64,000 nt of DNA from Christiangramia gaetbulicola. Its GTDB lineage: Bacteria > Bacteroidota > Bacteroidia > Flavobacteriales > Flavobacteriaceae. Location: positions 868,001-932,000 of the forward strand of contig NZ_QBKQ01000001.1 of assembly GCF_003054225.1 (NCBI RefSeq), given 5' to 3'. The notes under the pieces were generated by a model. It was not told the DNA's origin. It saw nothing but the letters and a program-made list of their open reading frames with translations, and did no database searches. A program made the translations under genes and the position numbers. Below, one piece after another: positions 17,760 through 26,871 of the stretch (position 1 is its first letter; each line of letters opens with the position of its first letter).

Positions 17760-19529
17760 TCAGCTCATAGATTCGAGCTTTTGCCTTATTCCTTCAACGT
17801 GAATTCCGGAAATTTCTTGTAATTGAGCCACACTTCCTTGCTCAATAAATTTATCTGGCACTCCCAAAACCTCGATATATCCTTTAAAATCTAGACTTGC
17901 GGCGAATTCTAAAATTTCGCTTCCAAAGCCTCCTTTTTTCACTCCGTCCTCAACTGTAAGAATTTTCGAGAATTTTTTAAAGATCGATTTCATTAATTCC
18001 CCGTCCAGAGGTTTCACAAATCTCATATCGTAATGCGCGATATTATCTGGATTACCCATCTTCTCTATAGCAGCTTCTGCATTCGCTGCCATATTTCCTA
18101 TGCTCAACACAGCGATCTCATTACCTTCCTTTAAACACTCTCCTTTGCCTATCGAAACCTTTTCAAACGGAAGTTTCCATTCTTTCAGAATGCCGCGCCC
18201 TCTCGGATATCTAATGATCAATGGAGCATCCAGGCCTAATTGCGCGGTATATAGCAAGTTTCTAAGCTCAACCTCATTTCTGGGAGCTGCGATCATCAAA
18301 TTTGGAATGGCCCGGGCATAGGCAATATCGAACACCCCATGATGTGTCGCTCCGTCTTCGCCAACCAATCCGGCACGATCCAGGCAAAAAATGACCGGTA
18401 AATTCTGTAAGGCCACATCGTGGATTAACTGATCGTAGGCTCTCTGCAAAAAAGTAGAATAGATCGCGCAATACACTGTAAAGCCCTGGGTCGCCATTCC
18501 GGCAGATAGGGTCACTGCGTGTTGCTCAGCGATACCAACATCGAAAGCCCTTTCAGGAAAAGCTTCCATCATATACTTTAAAGAACTACCCGTAGGCATT
18601 GCCGGGGTGATCCCTATGATCTTTTCATTTTTCTCTGCCAGCTCCACCAGGCTTAGTCCAAAAACATCCTGATATTTTAAAGGCAGGCCGTCGGTATCAT
18701 ATTTTAGTAATTCGCCTGTATCAGGCTCAAACTTTCCGGGAGCATGGTATTTCACCTGGTCCTCTTCAGCCTTTTTAAGCCCTTTCCCCTTCTTTGTGAT
18801 CACATGCAGGAACTTGGGACCCTTGATGGCTTTCATCTCTATAAGCACCTTTAAAAGCCCTGGCAGATCATGACCGTCTACAGGTCCAAAATATTTAAAA
18901 TTAAGCGCTTCAATAATATTACTACTGGCCGGCTTATGACCCACGCGTGCTTTGGTAAGATATTCTTTCAAAGCTCCTACGCTGGGATCTATCCCTATGG
19001 CATTGTCATTTAAAATGACCAGCAGATTGGCTTTGGTAACCCCGGCATGATTTAAACCTTCAAAAGCCATCCCGCTGGCGATAGACGCATCACCTATTAC
19101 CGCGATATGCTGTTTTTCGGTTTCTCCTTTAAGGTTAGAGGCTATGGCCATTCCCAGCGCGGCTGAAATCGAGGTAGAGGAATGTCCCACTCCAAAAGTA
19201 TCATATTCGCTTTCTTCTCTTTTTGGGAATCCACTTAAACCATCCAGCTGGCGGTTGGTATCAAAAATATCCCGTCTACCGGTAAGTATCTTATGGCCGT
19301 AAGCCTGGTGACCTACATCCCAAACCAGGAGATCTTCGGGAGTTTGAAAAATATAATGCAGGGCAATAGTAAGTTCTACTACACCAAGACTGGCACCAAG
19401 ATGCCCTTCTTTGGTCGCAACAATATCTATAATGAACCTGCGAAGTTCCTGGGCGAGTTGAATCAGCTCACTTTCTTTCAGTTTTCGAAGGTCTTCAGGT
19501 GTATTTATTATTTTCAGGATCCCGGCCAT
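17760..19529 (-). CDS. dxs: 1-deoxy-D-xylulose-5-phosphate synthase
   Basis: A 589-residue thiamine-diphosphate enzyme joining pyruvate and glyceraldehyde 3-phosphate, the first step of the MEP route to isoprenoids, and a branch to thiamine and pyridoxal. The ThDP/metal motif runs from IGDASIASGMAFEGL to LNDNAIGI. The N-terminal GHLGASLGVVELTIALHY and central IAEQHAVTLSAGMA are diagnostic, and HGVFDIAY is also present. I start at ATG 19529 (MAGILKIINTPEDL); the longer frame to 19637 would overlap tadA and adds an unrelated leader. The MEP pathway is usual in Bacteroidetes. Confidence 0.94.
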   Translation of the reverse strand: MAGILKIINTPEDLRKLKESELIQLAQELRRFIIDIVATKEGHLGASLGVVELTIALHYIFQTPEDLLVWDVGHQAYGHKILTGRRDIFDTNRQLDGLSGFPKREESEYDTFGVGHSSTSISAALGMAIASNLKGETEKQHIAVIGDASIASGMAFEGLNHAGVTKANLLVILNDNAIGIDPSVGALKEYLTKARVGHKPASSNIIEALNFKYFGPVDGHDLPGLLKVLIEMKAIKGPKFLHVITKKGKGLKKAEEDQVKYHAPGKFEPDTGELLKYDTDGLPLKYQDVFGLSLVELAEKNEKIIGITPAMPTGSSLKYMMEAFPERAFDVGIAEQHAVTLSAGMATQGFTVYCAIYSTFLQRAYDQLIHDVALQNLPVIFCLDRAGLVGEDGATHHGVFDIAYARAIPNLMIAAPRNEVELRNLLYTAQLGLDAPLIIRYPRGRGILKEWKLPFEKVSIGKGECLKEGNEIAVLSIGNMAANAEAAIEKMGNPDNIAHYDMRFVKPLDGELMKSIFKKFSKILTVEDGVKKGGFGSEILEFAASLDFKGYIEVLGVPDKFIEQGSVAQLQEISGIHVEGIRQKLESMS

Positions 19530-19598
19530 ACCCCGCAAAGTTACATTAAGCAAACTGAATTGTGAACAGAAGCTCGAGATTGAAGGCTCAAAATTTCT

Positions 19599-19606
19599 AT
19601 CTTTCG
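19599..19606 (+). promoter_or_regulatory. Possible -7 element (TATCTTTC) of tadA
   Basis: TATCTTTC differs from TAnnTTTG only at the last base and ends 14 bp before the tadA ATG, in the 91-bp divergent gap between dxs and tadA. No clear -33 element was identified. Confidence 0.35.
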
Positions 19607-19620
19607 GAAAAATTGAGATC

Positions 19621-20070
19621 ATGCTGTCGCCCTTCAACGATGAATATTTTATGAAAAAGGCCCTGGAAGAAGCCGAATCTGCTTATGAAAAAGGGGAAAT
19701 TCCGGTTGGCGTGGTCGTGGTGATCAATGATAAGATCATCGCCCGCGGGCACAATCTTACCGAAACCCTGAATGATGTGACCGCTCATGCCGAAATGCAG
19801 GCGATCACTGCCGCAGCAAATTTCCTTGGCGGAAAATATCTTCAGAAATGCACCATGTACATTACCCTGGAACCCTGCCAGATGTGTGCCGGAGCACTTT
19901 ACTGGAGTCAGATCTCTAAAATAGTATTCGCCGCAGAAGATCCACAACGCGGCTACCGAAAATTTGGCGTACAGCTTCACCCAAAGACCGAAGTAAAAAC
20001 AGGGATCATGCAGGAAGAAGCATCTTCTTTATTAAAAAGATTCTTTATTGAACGACGTAATTTGAATTAG
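19621..20070 (+). CDS. tadA: tRNA-specific adenosine deaminase
   Basis: A 149-residue zinc deaminase converting A34 to inosine in the anticodon of tRNA-Arg. The zinc ligands lie in HAEMQAI (H56, with catalytic E58) and PCQMCAG (C86, C89). EIPVGVVVV and FGVQLHPKTEVKTGI match the TadA pattern. It is a paralogue of the dCMP deaminase at 6637, but the ARGHN motif and the C-terminus SSLLKRFFIERR place it with TadA. It is divergent from dxs, with 91 bp between the start codons. Confidence 0.9.
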   Translation: MLSPFNDEYFMKKALEEAESAYEKGEIPVGVVVVINDKIIARGHNLTETLNDVTAHAEMQAITAAANFLGGKYLQKCTMYITLEPCQMCAGALYWSQISKIVFAAEDPQRGYRKFGVQLHPKTEVKTGIMQEEASSLLKRFFIERRNLN

Positions 20071-20085
20071 GAAAAGCCTTCCAGT

Positions 20086-20775
20086 CTATTTCTTAAGGGT
20101 TACTTCATCGTGGTTATCGGGATCCAGTCCCGAGGGCATTCCGTTCAATTTATTTCCGTTTACGAACATTTCACCGTTGATGACCTCAAAATTAAATTTA
20201 TTTTTTGAATCGTGCTGTGGCATGGCCGGCCTGTTAGTCCTGGGAAAGAAAGATACACTAGTAGATTCTCCTGTTTTAAGATCTATCCTGAGTTCTACAT
20301 CCTGTGGAATAAGATCTGAACTATTCCAGGGCTGAATATGTGCAATGAGAATAGTGTCATTTTCATAGCCCAGGTCAAATGGGTGAAAGGCATATACCGA
20401 GTTTGGATAATCAATATCTGACTCTCCCTCGATCATACTTTTTAGATCTGCATCATTTAAGGTATAAATCTTTCTTGCTCCAAAATTGCTGTAAACCTCC
20501 AGCTTTCCATTGCTGTTGCTGGTTGGGCTATTGATGTCTGCCATTCCTAAAGCCAGGTAATTAGCATCTGGAGAAGCAGATAATGCATCCAGCCGCCAAT
20601 TGCCAATGCCAATATCTACATTGGTGGCCTGTACCCGGTCTGGCGGATTGCCTTTATTCGCAAAAGCTGATTTAACGGTCTTTCCTTTCTGGTAGTAGAT
20701 GTAGGTCATTCCACAGGAAGAAAAAATGAAAATAAAAATTAAGGCTAAAACTGATTTTAGGTAGTGTAGGTTCAT
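20086..20775 (-). CDS. Predicted lipoprotein, unknown function
   Basis: A 229-residue exported protein beginning at ATG 20775 (MNLHYLKSV), with lipobox FSSC (C21). The frame extends to 20805, but the shorter start gives a normal signal peptide. The mature part has WRLDALSASPDANYLALGMAD and KIYTLNDADLKS, resembling a few blades of a beta-propeller that describes a quantity in text-like fields; this is a weak resemblance. No enzyme motif is seen. It is convergent with tadA and precedes the PUL terminator. Confidence 0.6.
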   Translation of the reverse strand: MNLHYLKSVLALIFIFIFSSCGMTYIYYQKGKTVKSAFANKGNPPDRVQATNVDIGIGNWRLDALSASPDANYLALGMADINSPTSNSNGKLEVYSNFGARKIYTLNDADLKSMIEGESDIDYPNSVYAFHPFDLGYENDTILIAHIQPWNSSDLIPQDVELRIDLKTGESTSVSFFPRTNRPAMPQHDSKNKFNFEVINGEMFVNGNKLNGMPSGLDPDNHDEVTLKK

Positions 20776-20870
20776 ATCATTGAAGTTTAGATATGTAATA
20801 TACACATTTTCAGTGTTTTATAAAACACAAGGAAGTGTAGTTGTATGGAACAAAGTCCATAAACTGAAGG

Positions 20871-20941
20871 AAAAAAAAGCGAAACCTTAGCTAATCATCC
20901 ACAATAATTTAGCTAACAAAGTAAATGTAAAGGTTCCGCTT
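20871..20941 (-). terminator. Long terminator at the end of the glucan PUL
   Basis: On the minus strand a 12-bp stem (20930-20941 with 20877-20888, one G-T pair) encloses two TTAGCTAA copies that can form an inner stem, followed by eight T. It lies just past the last GH16 stop and should end the susCD operon transcript. Confidence 0.75.
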
Positions 20942-20951
20942 ATTTTAAAAA

Positions 20952-21737
20952 TTACATGTCTGCAGGTAATTCGGTAACTTTTATATAATCTATATAAAAC
21001 TTATCTGGCAGAGCTTCAACATTGATCTCGGCTCCTCCCAGGTTACCACCTACAGCAACATTTATAAGAAAATAGAAGTCCTTTTTAAAAGGATAATGCT
21101 GCTCATCATACTTCCTGGGAACGAACTTATAAAGCGATTGCCCGTCCACAAAGAACTCTATATATTCTTCTGTCCAGACCGCTTTATAGGTATGATAACC
21201 TTCTTCTATATTCTCTATTCTGGTCTTTTTGGTGTTAATGGTATTCCCGTGACTGGCAGGAGTGTGCAGGGAGGTAAATACCTTTTCCCGTTCCCTTCCA
21301 ATATATTCCAGGATATCAATTTCTCCGCTGGCAGGCCATCCCACCTCAGAAATATCTGAGCCCAGCATCCATATTGCCGGCCAGAGTCCTTTGGCAGTAG
21401 CCAGTTTTGCTTTTACCTCTATGACTCCGTAAGTGAATTCTACCTTGTCTTTAGAATTGATCTTTCCGGAATAATATTCACCATCCTTTTTTAAAGCAGT
21501 AATAACGAGGTTGCCATCCTTTACTTCAACATAATTCCTGTTGTAGACCTGCTCCTCGTTATTACCCCAGCCACATAGATTAGGGCAACCATCTCCTTCT
21601 TCATAATTCCAGACGTTCATGTTCAGACTATCTCCATCAAAATCATCCTGAAAAATGATCTTTTCCTGTGATTTTGCAGAGAACAACGTCCCAATTATAA
21701 AGCTTCCGGTAATTATGAATCTGGAGTATTTGAACAT
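20952..21737 (-). CDS. GH16 endo-beta-1,3-glucanase (laminarinase-type)
   Basis: A 261-residue secreted glycoside hydrolase family 16 enzyme. Signal peptide about residues 1-23, then the jelly-roll catalytic domain. The active site is GEIDILEYIG (nucleophile E139, D141, acid/base E144); the extra residue between D and E is the beta-bulge form typical of laminarinases. LWPAIWMLG and FYFLINVAVGGNLGG are also family hallmarks. No lipobox, so it is probably periplasmic or secreted. Its ATG overlaps the GH3 stop by one base (TAATG), implying coupled translation. It should cut beta-1,3-glucan internally. Confidence 0.9.
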   Translation of the reverse strand: MFKYSRFIITGSFIIGTLFSAKSQEKIIFQDDFDGDSLNMNVWNYEEGDGCPNLCGWGNNEEQVYNRNYVEVKDGNLVITALKKDGEYYSGKINSKDKVEFTYGVIEVKAKLATAKGLWPAIWMLGSDISEVGWPASGEIDILEYIGREREKVFTSLHTPASHGNTINTKKTRIENIEEGYHTYKAVWTEEYIEFFVDGQSLYKFVPRKYDEQHYPFKKDFYFLINVAVGGNLGGAEINVEALPDKFYIDYIKVTELPADM

Positions 21738-24013
21738 TACTTATTAAAATTTAATTTAACTGTCTTCAGGTCTTCGGAATTTCCTCCAACCATTAGCTCG
21801 AATTCACCTTCTTCAGCTTCCCACTTTTCTGAAGCTGTATAGAATTCAAGCATTTTATCGTCTATAGTAAACTCAACGTTCTTAGTTTCTCCTGGTGCCA
21901 ATTCAACCATCTCGAAACCTTTAAGTTCTTTGATTGGTCTCGCTACACTGGCCACAAGATCATGCAAGTATAACTGTACTACTTCCTTACCTTTTACATC
22001 ACCGGTATTGGTTACCGATACGGTTAAGGTCGCAGAACCTCCAGTATTTAATTCTGAAGAAGACAAATTAGGCTCTCCATATTCAAAACTGGTATAACTA
22101 AGACCGTATCCAAAAGGATACAATGGTCCATTGGTGATATCTGTATAATGCGAATAGGTAACATGCTGGTCGTTAGAAGGTCTACCTGTATTCATCCTGT
22201 TATAATACAAAGGCTCCTGACCTACGGCTCTTGGGAAAGAAACCGGCAGTTTACCTGAAGGATTATATTTTCCAAGAAGTACATCGGCAATAGCATTACC
22301 GCTCTCTGTACCTAGCTGCCATGCTTCCACGATAGCAGGTATATTTTCTGAAGCCCAGGTAATTTCAATTGGTCTTCCATTCATCAACACCAAAACGATG
22401 TTCTTGTTAACTTTATGAACCTCCTTCAGTAGCTCTAACTGAAGTCCTGCAAGGCCAATATTAGCCTGGCTGCGACCTTCTCCAGACTGGAAAGCATCTT
22501 CACCCAGTACCATCACCACAAGTTCGGCATCTTTAGCCTTGGCAACGGCATCTGGAATTCCAGACCTGTCTGTTTTATTGATCTTTAAAGGCATTAGAAA
22601 GCTACGCTCTCCTTCACCAAGAGTTACCCCTTTGGCATAGGTCATCTTAGCCTTTAGATCGGTATTTTTTAATCCTTCCAGAACTGAAACAGCAGAATTT
22701 GCTTCTCCCTGAGCTCTCCAGTTTCCAATAGGAGTATCCTTATCATCGGCCAGCGGACCAATCACCGCGATCTTTTTTACAGAAGATTTTATAGGTAAAA
22801 GATCGTTCTCGTTCTTTAATAGAACAATGGATTTTTTTGCAATATCCCTGGCTGTTTTTCTATGCTCCTCGTAAGGCACATTTTTCTTTAGATCTGCATT
22901 CATGTATTTATAAGGATCTTCGAAAAGTCCCATCTTGAACTTCACGCGAAGAATTCTTTTCACAGCCTCATCTATTAGCGCCTCATCTATTTTCCCTTCA
23001 TTCACCAGTTGCGCAAGACCTGCTTCATAGGCTCCACCTTCCATGTCCATATCGCTACCAGCGGTTACGGCAATTTCAGCGGCATGAACCTTATCCCTGG
23101 CAAAACCATGCGGGATCATTTCTGAGATCGAACCCCAGTCTGAAACTACAAATCCCTGCCAGTCCCAGGCACCCTTAAGAATGTCTCTTTGCAATCTTTC
23201 ACTTCCGGTGGCTGGAATACCATCGATGGTATTAAACGAGTTCATAAAGGTTGCCACACCGGCATCTGCAGCCGCCTTAAAAGGAGGCAACACCATATTA
23301 TGCAATTCATGTTTTCCAATATTTACAGCGTTGTAATCTTTACCGCCTTCGGCAAGTCCGTATCCTGCAAAATGCTTTGCAGTAGCGGCGATGGTATTTG
23401 GATCTGCCAGGTCTTCTCCTTGATATCCATTTACCTTGGCTACCGCAATTTTAGCGGTTAGATAAGGGTCCTCACCAGAACCTTCCATGATCCTACCCCA
23501 ACGGGCATCCCTGGAAATATCTATCATTGGTGAAAAGGTCCAGTTCACACCTTCTGCTACAGACTCAAGAGCCGCGATCCTGGCAGATTCTTTAGCTGCA
23601 TCAAGATCCCAACTGGCTGTTTCGCCTAGTGGTACTGGAAATATAGTTTTGTAACCATGGATCACATCATAACCAAAGATCAAAGGGATCTTCATCCTGG
23701 AGTTCTCCATGTTCATTCGCTGGGCTTTCTCTGTTGCCTCTACTGAAAGTACATTAAGCATTGAACCAACAAGACCTTTCTTAAGTCTTTCCTCTTTCTC
23801 TTTGTTGCCTACTTCAGAAGCAGGACCAGTTAAGTCCCAGCTCCCGTTATACTGCACCATCTGACCCACTTTTTCCTCTAAGGTCATTAGATTTAAAACC
23901 GAATCTACTTTGGTCTCTACCTCCTGCACCGAACTCTTTAAACCCGAATTCTGGGAATATGCTCCCATGGTCCCAAAAAAGAAATAAGAGATTATTATTA
24001 AATATTTTTTCAT
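21737..24013 (-). CDS. bglX: GH3 beta-glucosidase (BglX-like)
   Basis: A 758-residue glycoside hydrolase family 3 enzyme that would release glucose from the ends of beta-glucan oligosaccharides. Signal peptide about 1-20. The N-terminal TIM barrel has KHFAGYG, MNSFNTIDGIPATG and the nucleophile D292 in GFVVSDWGS. A C-terminal alpha/beta sandwich (about 405-600) and a fibronectin-III-like domain (about 645-757, GEVELVGG-type end) complete the BglX architecture. It lies between two GH16 genes, probably acting in the periplasm after import of laminari-oligosaccharides. Confidence 0.9.
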   Translation of the reverse strand: MKKYLIIISYFFFGTMGAYSQNSGLKSSVQEVETKVDSVLNLMTLEEKVGQMVQYNGSWDLTGPASEVGNKEKEERLKKGLVGSMLNVLSVEATEKAQRMNMENSRMKIPLIFGYDVIHGYKTIFPVPLGETASWDLDAAKESARIAALESVAEGVNWTFSPMIDISRDARWGRIMEGSGEDPYLTAKIAVAKVNGYQGEDLADPNTIAATAKHFAGYGLAEGGKDYNAVNIGKHELHNMVLPPFKAAADAGVATFMNSFNTIDGIPATGSERLQRDILKGAWDWQGFVVSDWGSISEMIPHGFARDKVHAAEIAVTAGSDMDMEGGAYEAGLAQLVNEGKIDEALIDEAVKRILRVKFKMGLFEDPYKYMNADLKKNVPYEEHRKTARDIAKKSIVLLKNENDLLPIKSSVKKIAVIGPLADDKDTPIGNWRAQGEANSAVSVLEGLKNTDLKAKMTYAKGVTLGEGERSFLMPLKINKTDRSGIPDAVAKAKDAELVVMVLGEDAFQSGEGRSQANIGLAGLQLELLKEVHKVNKNIVLVLMNGRPIEITWASENIPAIVEAWQLGTESGNAIADVLLGKYNPSGKLPVSFPRAVGQEPLYYNRMNTGRPSNDQHVTYSHYTDITNGPLYPFGYGLSYTSFEYGEPNLSSSELNTGGSATLTVSVTNTGDVKGKEVVQLYLHDLVASVARPIKELKGFEMVELAPGETKNVEFTIDDKMLEFYTASEKWEAEEGEFELMVGGNSEDLKTVKLNFNK

Positions 24014-24238
24014 GATCTTAAAATTAGATTAAGGAGGAAAATATATTCTCCCAGTTTATTTTTGAAAGGATCTACAAACCTTAAGTTTTAATTTCAGTCG
24101 CGGTTCGCTATTCTATGCCAGAGCAGGCAGAAGAACACTTCTTCGCATCCCTTCCGGAAGAACTTAAAAGCCCTGATAATAAATGGTAATCCTCAAAAAT
24201 GAACTTTTTGGGAAGTACCCGGCTAATGATTTCTCCTT

Positions 24239-25105
24239 TTACTTTTTTATTAAAACCCAGTCGATAAGAACTTCTGCTTTTCCTTGTTTTATAAGCTCAA
24301 CCGTAGATTCTGGTAGCCCGTTATAAGGTTCTTCAACCCCATTGGTTTTATAAGGGTATGCACCCCCTAAAGCCAGATTGAGAATAAGGTATTTTGGATT
24401 GTCAAATTTCCATTCCCCGTAATTCTCTACCATAGGTTTTGTAACCCGGTAGATCAACCTTCCATCAACCTTAAAATTAAGTGCCTCAGGCGTCCAGTCT
24501 ACAGAATACACATGCCAGCTAGTCACGTCTTCGCCTTCAGGAAAGAAGTATTTATTAACCAGCGGGGTTTCTCCGGAATATCCCGGGCCGTGCAAGGCAA
24601 CTCCTATCCAGTCTGTCTCTCCCACATATTCCATAATATCGATCTCCCCGGTAGCTGGCCAATCGCCACCGCCCAGTGCCCAGAATGCGGGCCAAAAGCC
24701 GGAACCTTCAGGAAGTTTCATCCTGGCCATAGCCGTACCATAGGTGAACATCACCTTGTCCCGGGTATTTATCCTTCCCGAGATAAAATCGAAATCATTA
24801 CCACGGTATTTTATATAGTTGGGGCTGTAATGAGCCTTAAGCACCAGAGCATTTTCGGCTCCTCTGGCATCATCACCTTTTACATTAAAAATCGTTGCAG
24901 TGGAATCCACATAGACCTGTTGCTCGTTGTTTACCCAAAAGTCTGTTCCAACAACATTCCATTTTTTTCTATCGAGTGAACTTCCGGAGAAATCATCAAA
25001 GAAAATAGTGTCGCTTTCTATAATTGCAGGCGAGTCCTGTGCAAATAAGTTTCCGCTAGAAATAATAGCTAGCACCAGGAAGGTTTTTAAAAATAAGTGC
25101 TTCAT
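24239..25105 (-). CDS. GH16 endo-beta-1,3-glucanase (second copy)
   Basis: A 288-residue secreted GH16 enzyme from ATG 25105 (MKHLFLKT); the frame reaches 25135, but that start lacks a good signal peptide. Signal peptide about 1-22. Active site GEIDIMEYVG (E154, E159, beta-bulge type). It carries inserts relative to the 20952 enzyme, for example KGDDARGAENALVLK, and a longer C-terminus (about 250-288, ending DWVLIKK). The two proteins are clearly diverged rather than a recent duplicate, so they may prefer different chain lengths or branched glucans. A 225-bp gap separates it from the GH3 gene. Confidence 0.88.
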   Translation of the reverse strand: MKHLFLKTFLVLAIISSGNLFAQDSPAIIESDTIFFDDFSGSSLDRKKWNVVGTDFWVNNEQQVYVDSTATIFNVKGDDARGAENALVLKAHYSPNYIKYRGNDFDFISGRINTRDKVMFTYGTAMARMKLPEGSGFWPAFWALGGGDWPATGEIDIMEYVGETDWIGVALHGPGYSGETPLVNKYFFPEGEDVTSWHVYSVDWTPEALNFKVDGRLIYRVTKPMVENYGEWKFDNPKYLILNLALGGAYPYKTNGVEEPYNGLPESTVELIKQGKAEVLIDWVLIKK

Positions 25106-25198
25106 ATACATTATTTTAAAAAGAATAATCACCATGAAAAACCCGTGCCTTTAGGGCCATTATAAAAACAAGAAAATTTTATGATGATAAGAATAAAT

Positions 25199-25224
25199 CC
25201 CGGAGATCTAGAAGATACTCCGGG
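25199..25224 (-). terminator. Intra-operon hairpin between two GH16 genes
   Basis: CCCGGAG pairs with CTCCGGG (7 bp), with a further ATCT/AGAT inner stem. No proper T-run follows on the minus strand (ATTTATTC). It is more likely an attenuator or an mRNA-processing or stability element that sets the level of the downstream genes. Confidence 0.5.
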
Positions 25225-25246
25225 AATTTAAAGCCTAAACAAACAA

Positions 25247-26854
25247 CTATTGGTAAACTCTTACGTAGTCCACTTCCATAGATGATTCCTGGAAATCGGC
25301 TGCGATATTACCTCCCAGGGTTCCGCCCATTGCTACATTCAGCAATAAATAGAAGTCGTTCTGGAAAGGAGTGTCATCGTTATTATTAAATTCTAAGTGT
25401 GGAGTACCATCAACAGAAAAGATGATCTTATCTGTGGTCCATTCCACCTCGTAGATATGAAATTCTGTGGTAAGATCTGTAAATCCTTCGGTTGCTCCTA
25501 CTATAGCATTACCTCCAGAGTTACCAGGGAAATGAAGCGCAGATGAAACTCTGTCTGGATCGTTCCCAACGAATTCCATGATATCCATTTCTCCTACACC
25601 TGGCCATGCTTCTTCAGGCCACTCGGCTCCAAGCATCCAGATAGCAGGCCACGTACCACCTCCCGCAGGAAGTTTAGCACGTACCTCGACTCTACCGTAA
25701 GTAAATTCGAATTTATCTTTTGTGGTTATACGAGCAGAAGTAAAATCAAATCCGCTTTCAGATTCTCTTTTAGCTGTGATTACAAGATTCCCATTCTCAA
25801 CTTTTACGTTGTCTTGAGAATCTGTGTAATACTGGGATTCTCCATTCCCCCAACCGTTATCTCCGTTACCAATCGCAAAATTCCAGTTATCTGCGTTTAA
25901 AGAATCTCCTTCAAATTCATCAGACCAGATCAATTGCTCTTCTGGTTCTTCTCCACCATCACCTTCTTCTCCAGAAGTGATAATGAACCACCAGTCGAAC
26001 TCACCATTACCATCTGTAGATCTAAGGATAATGTCATTTGAACCAGAACGGTCAAAGATCTCATACTGGTGATCACCACCTATATAGTACCCGATAAAAC
26101 CTATACCAGTTAGATTGATCGTTTCATTTCCGCCTGGAGCAGAAATAGACCAGTTCTCTGTATAATCTCCGTATTCAAGGTTAAGCACATCGGCACCATC
26201 TACGGTTCCACCGCTTCCACCTAATTGATCGATCAAGCCAGCTCTTCCAAAAACGGTTCCTCCGGTAATATGAGTGAAAGTACCATCTTCATTGAAGATA
26301 TATCTGTCATCATACATTCCCGCAGCAGACTTTTCATTAGCTCCGGCACTGTACCATTCAGCAGGAACAACTCCTCCAACAGGTCCCAGACCAAAATGAC
26401 CAGGTACTTCTGCCTTAATTCTCCATTCTTTGTTACCATCTCCAACTAATTTATCGATTAGCTCTTTTGGCGGCTCATAGGTTACCAGAACTTCAACATC
26501 TACGACCATAGAAGTAGCTGTACCACCGGGACCATAAGCGATAACATTAACGGTATATACCTTTGTTCCTGTTTCTGAAAACTGGTGAGTATAGGTTCCA
26601 CTTGAGGTGGTAGCCGAACTTCCGTTCTCAAAAATAAATTTATAGGTCATGGCATTGTTGGCACTCACATTGAATGTAACCTGCCCGCTACCGTCACCAT
26701 TTGGCATTTCTCCAGATTGTCCCACGATATTCGCGTCTACCTGAAGATTGGTTGGAGCGGTAATCTCCCCAATATCGTAATCGTCCTCTGCACAGGAAAA
26801 TAATCCTGCGCAAAGAGCCATTACAAATGTTAATTTTAAAAATATATTTTTCAT
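25247..26854 (-). CDS. Modular lipoprotein: PKD-like domain, unknown module, GH16 catalytic domain
   Basis: A 535-residue lipoprotein (lipobox LFSC, C21), probably anchored on the cell surface. An N-terminal PKD-like domain (about 32-125, with TYTHQFSETGTKVYTV) is followed by a module of about 135-292 (NKEWRIKAEVPGHFGLGP... DDRYIFNEDGTFTHITGG) of unrecognised family. A Gly/Glu-rich linker (293-307) leads to GH16 (308-535) with active site GEMDIMEFVG (E422, E427). It should make the first endo-cuts in beta-1,3-glucan outside the cell and feed fragments to SusCD. Spacing of 17 bp to the binding-protein gene supports one transcript. Confidence 0.9.
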   Translation of the reverse strand: MKNIFLKLTFVMALCAGLFSCAEDDYDIGEITAPTNLQVDANIVGQSGEMPNGDGSGQVTFNVSANNAMTYKFIFENGSSATTSSGTYTHQFSETGTKVYTVNVIAYGPGGTATSMVVDVEVLVTYEPPKELIDKLVGDGNKEWRIKAEVPGHFGLGPVGGVVPAEWYSAGANEKSAAGMYDDRYIFNEDGTFTHITGGTVFGRAGLIDQLGGSGGTVDGADVLNLEYGDYTENWSISAPGGNETINLTGIGFIGYYIGGDHQYEIFDRSGSNDIILRSTDGNGEFDWWFIITSGEEGDGGEEPEEQLIWSDEFEGDSLNADNWNFAIGNGDNGWGNGESQYYTDSQDNVKVENGNLVITAKRESESGFDFTSARITTKDKFEFTYGRVEVRAKLPAGGGTWPAIWMLGAEWPEEAWPGVGEMDIMEFVGNDPDRVSSALHFPGNSGGNAIVGATEGFTDLTTEFHIYEVEWTTDKIIFSVDGTPHLEFNNNDDTPFQNDFYLLLNVAMGGTLGGNIAADFQESSMEVDYVRVYQ

Positions 26855-26871
26855 TTTATTCTGTTTTAGTT

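Noticed and set aside
24115-24189. Small plus-strand frame of 24 codons (MPEQAEEHFF...) in the gap between GH16 and GH3
   Set aside because: It runs against the operon, has no promoter-like motif or recognisable family, and such frames are expected by chance.
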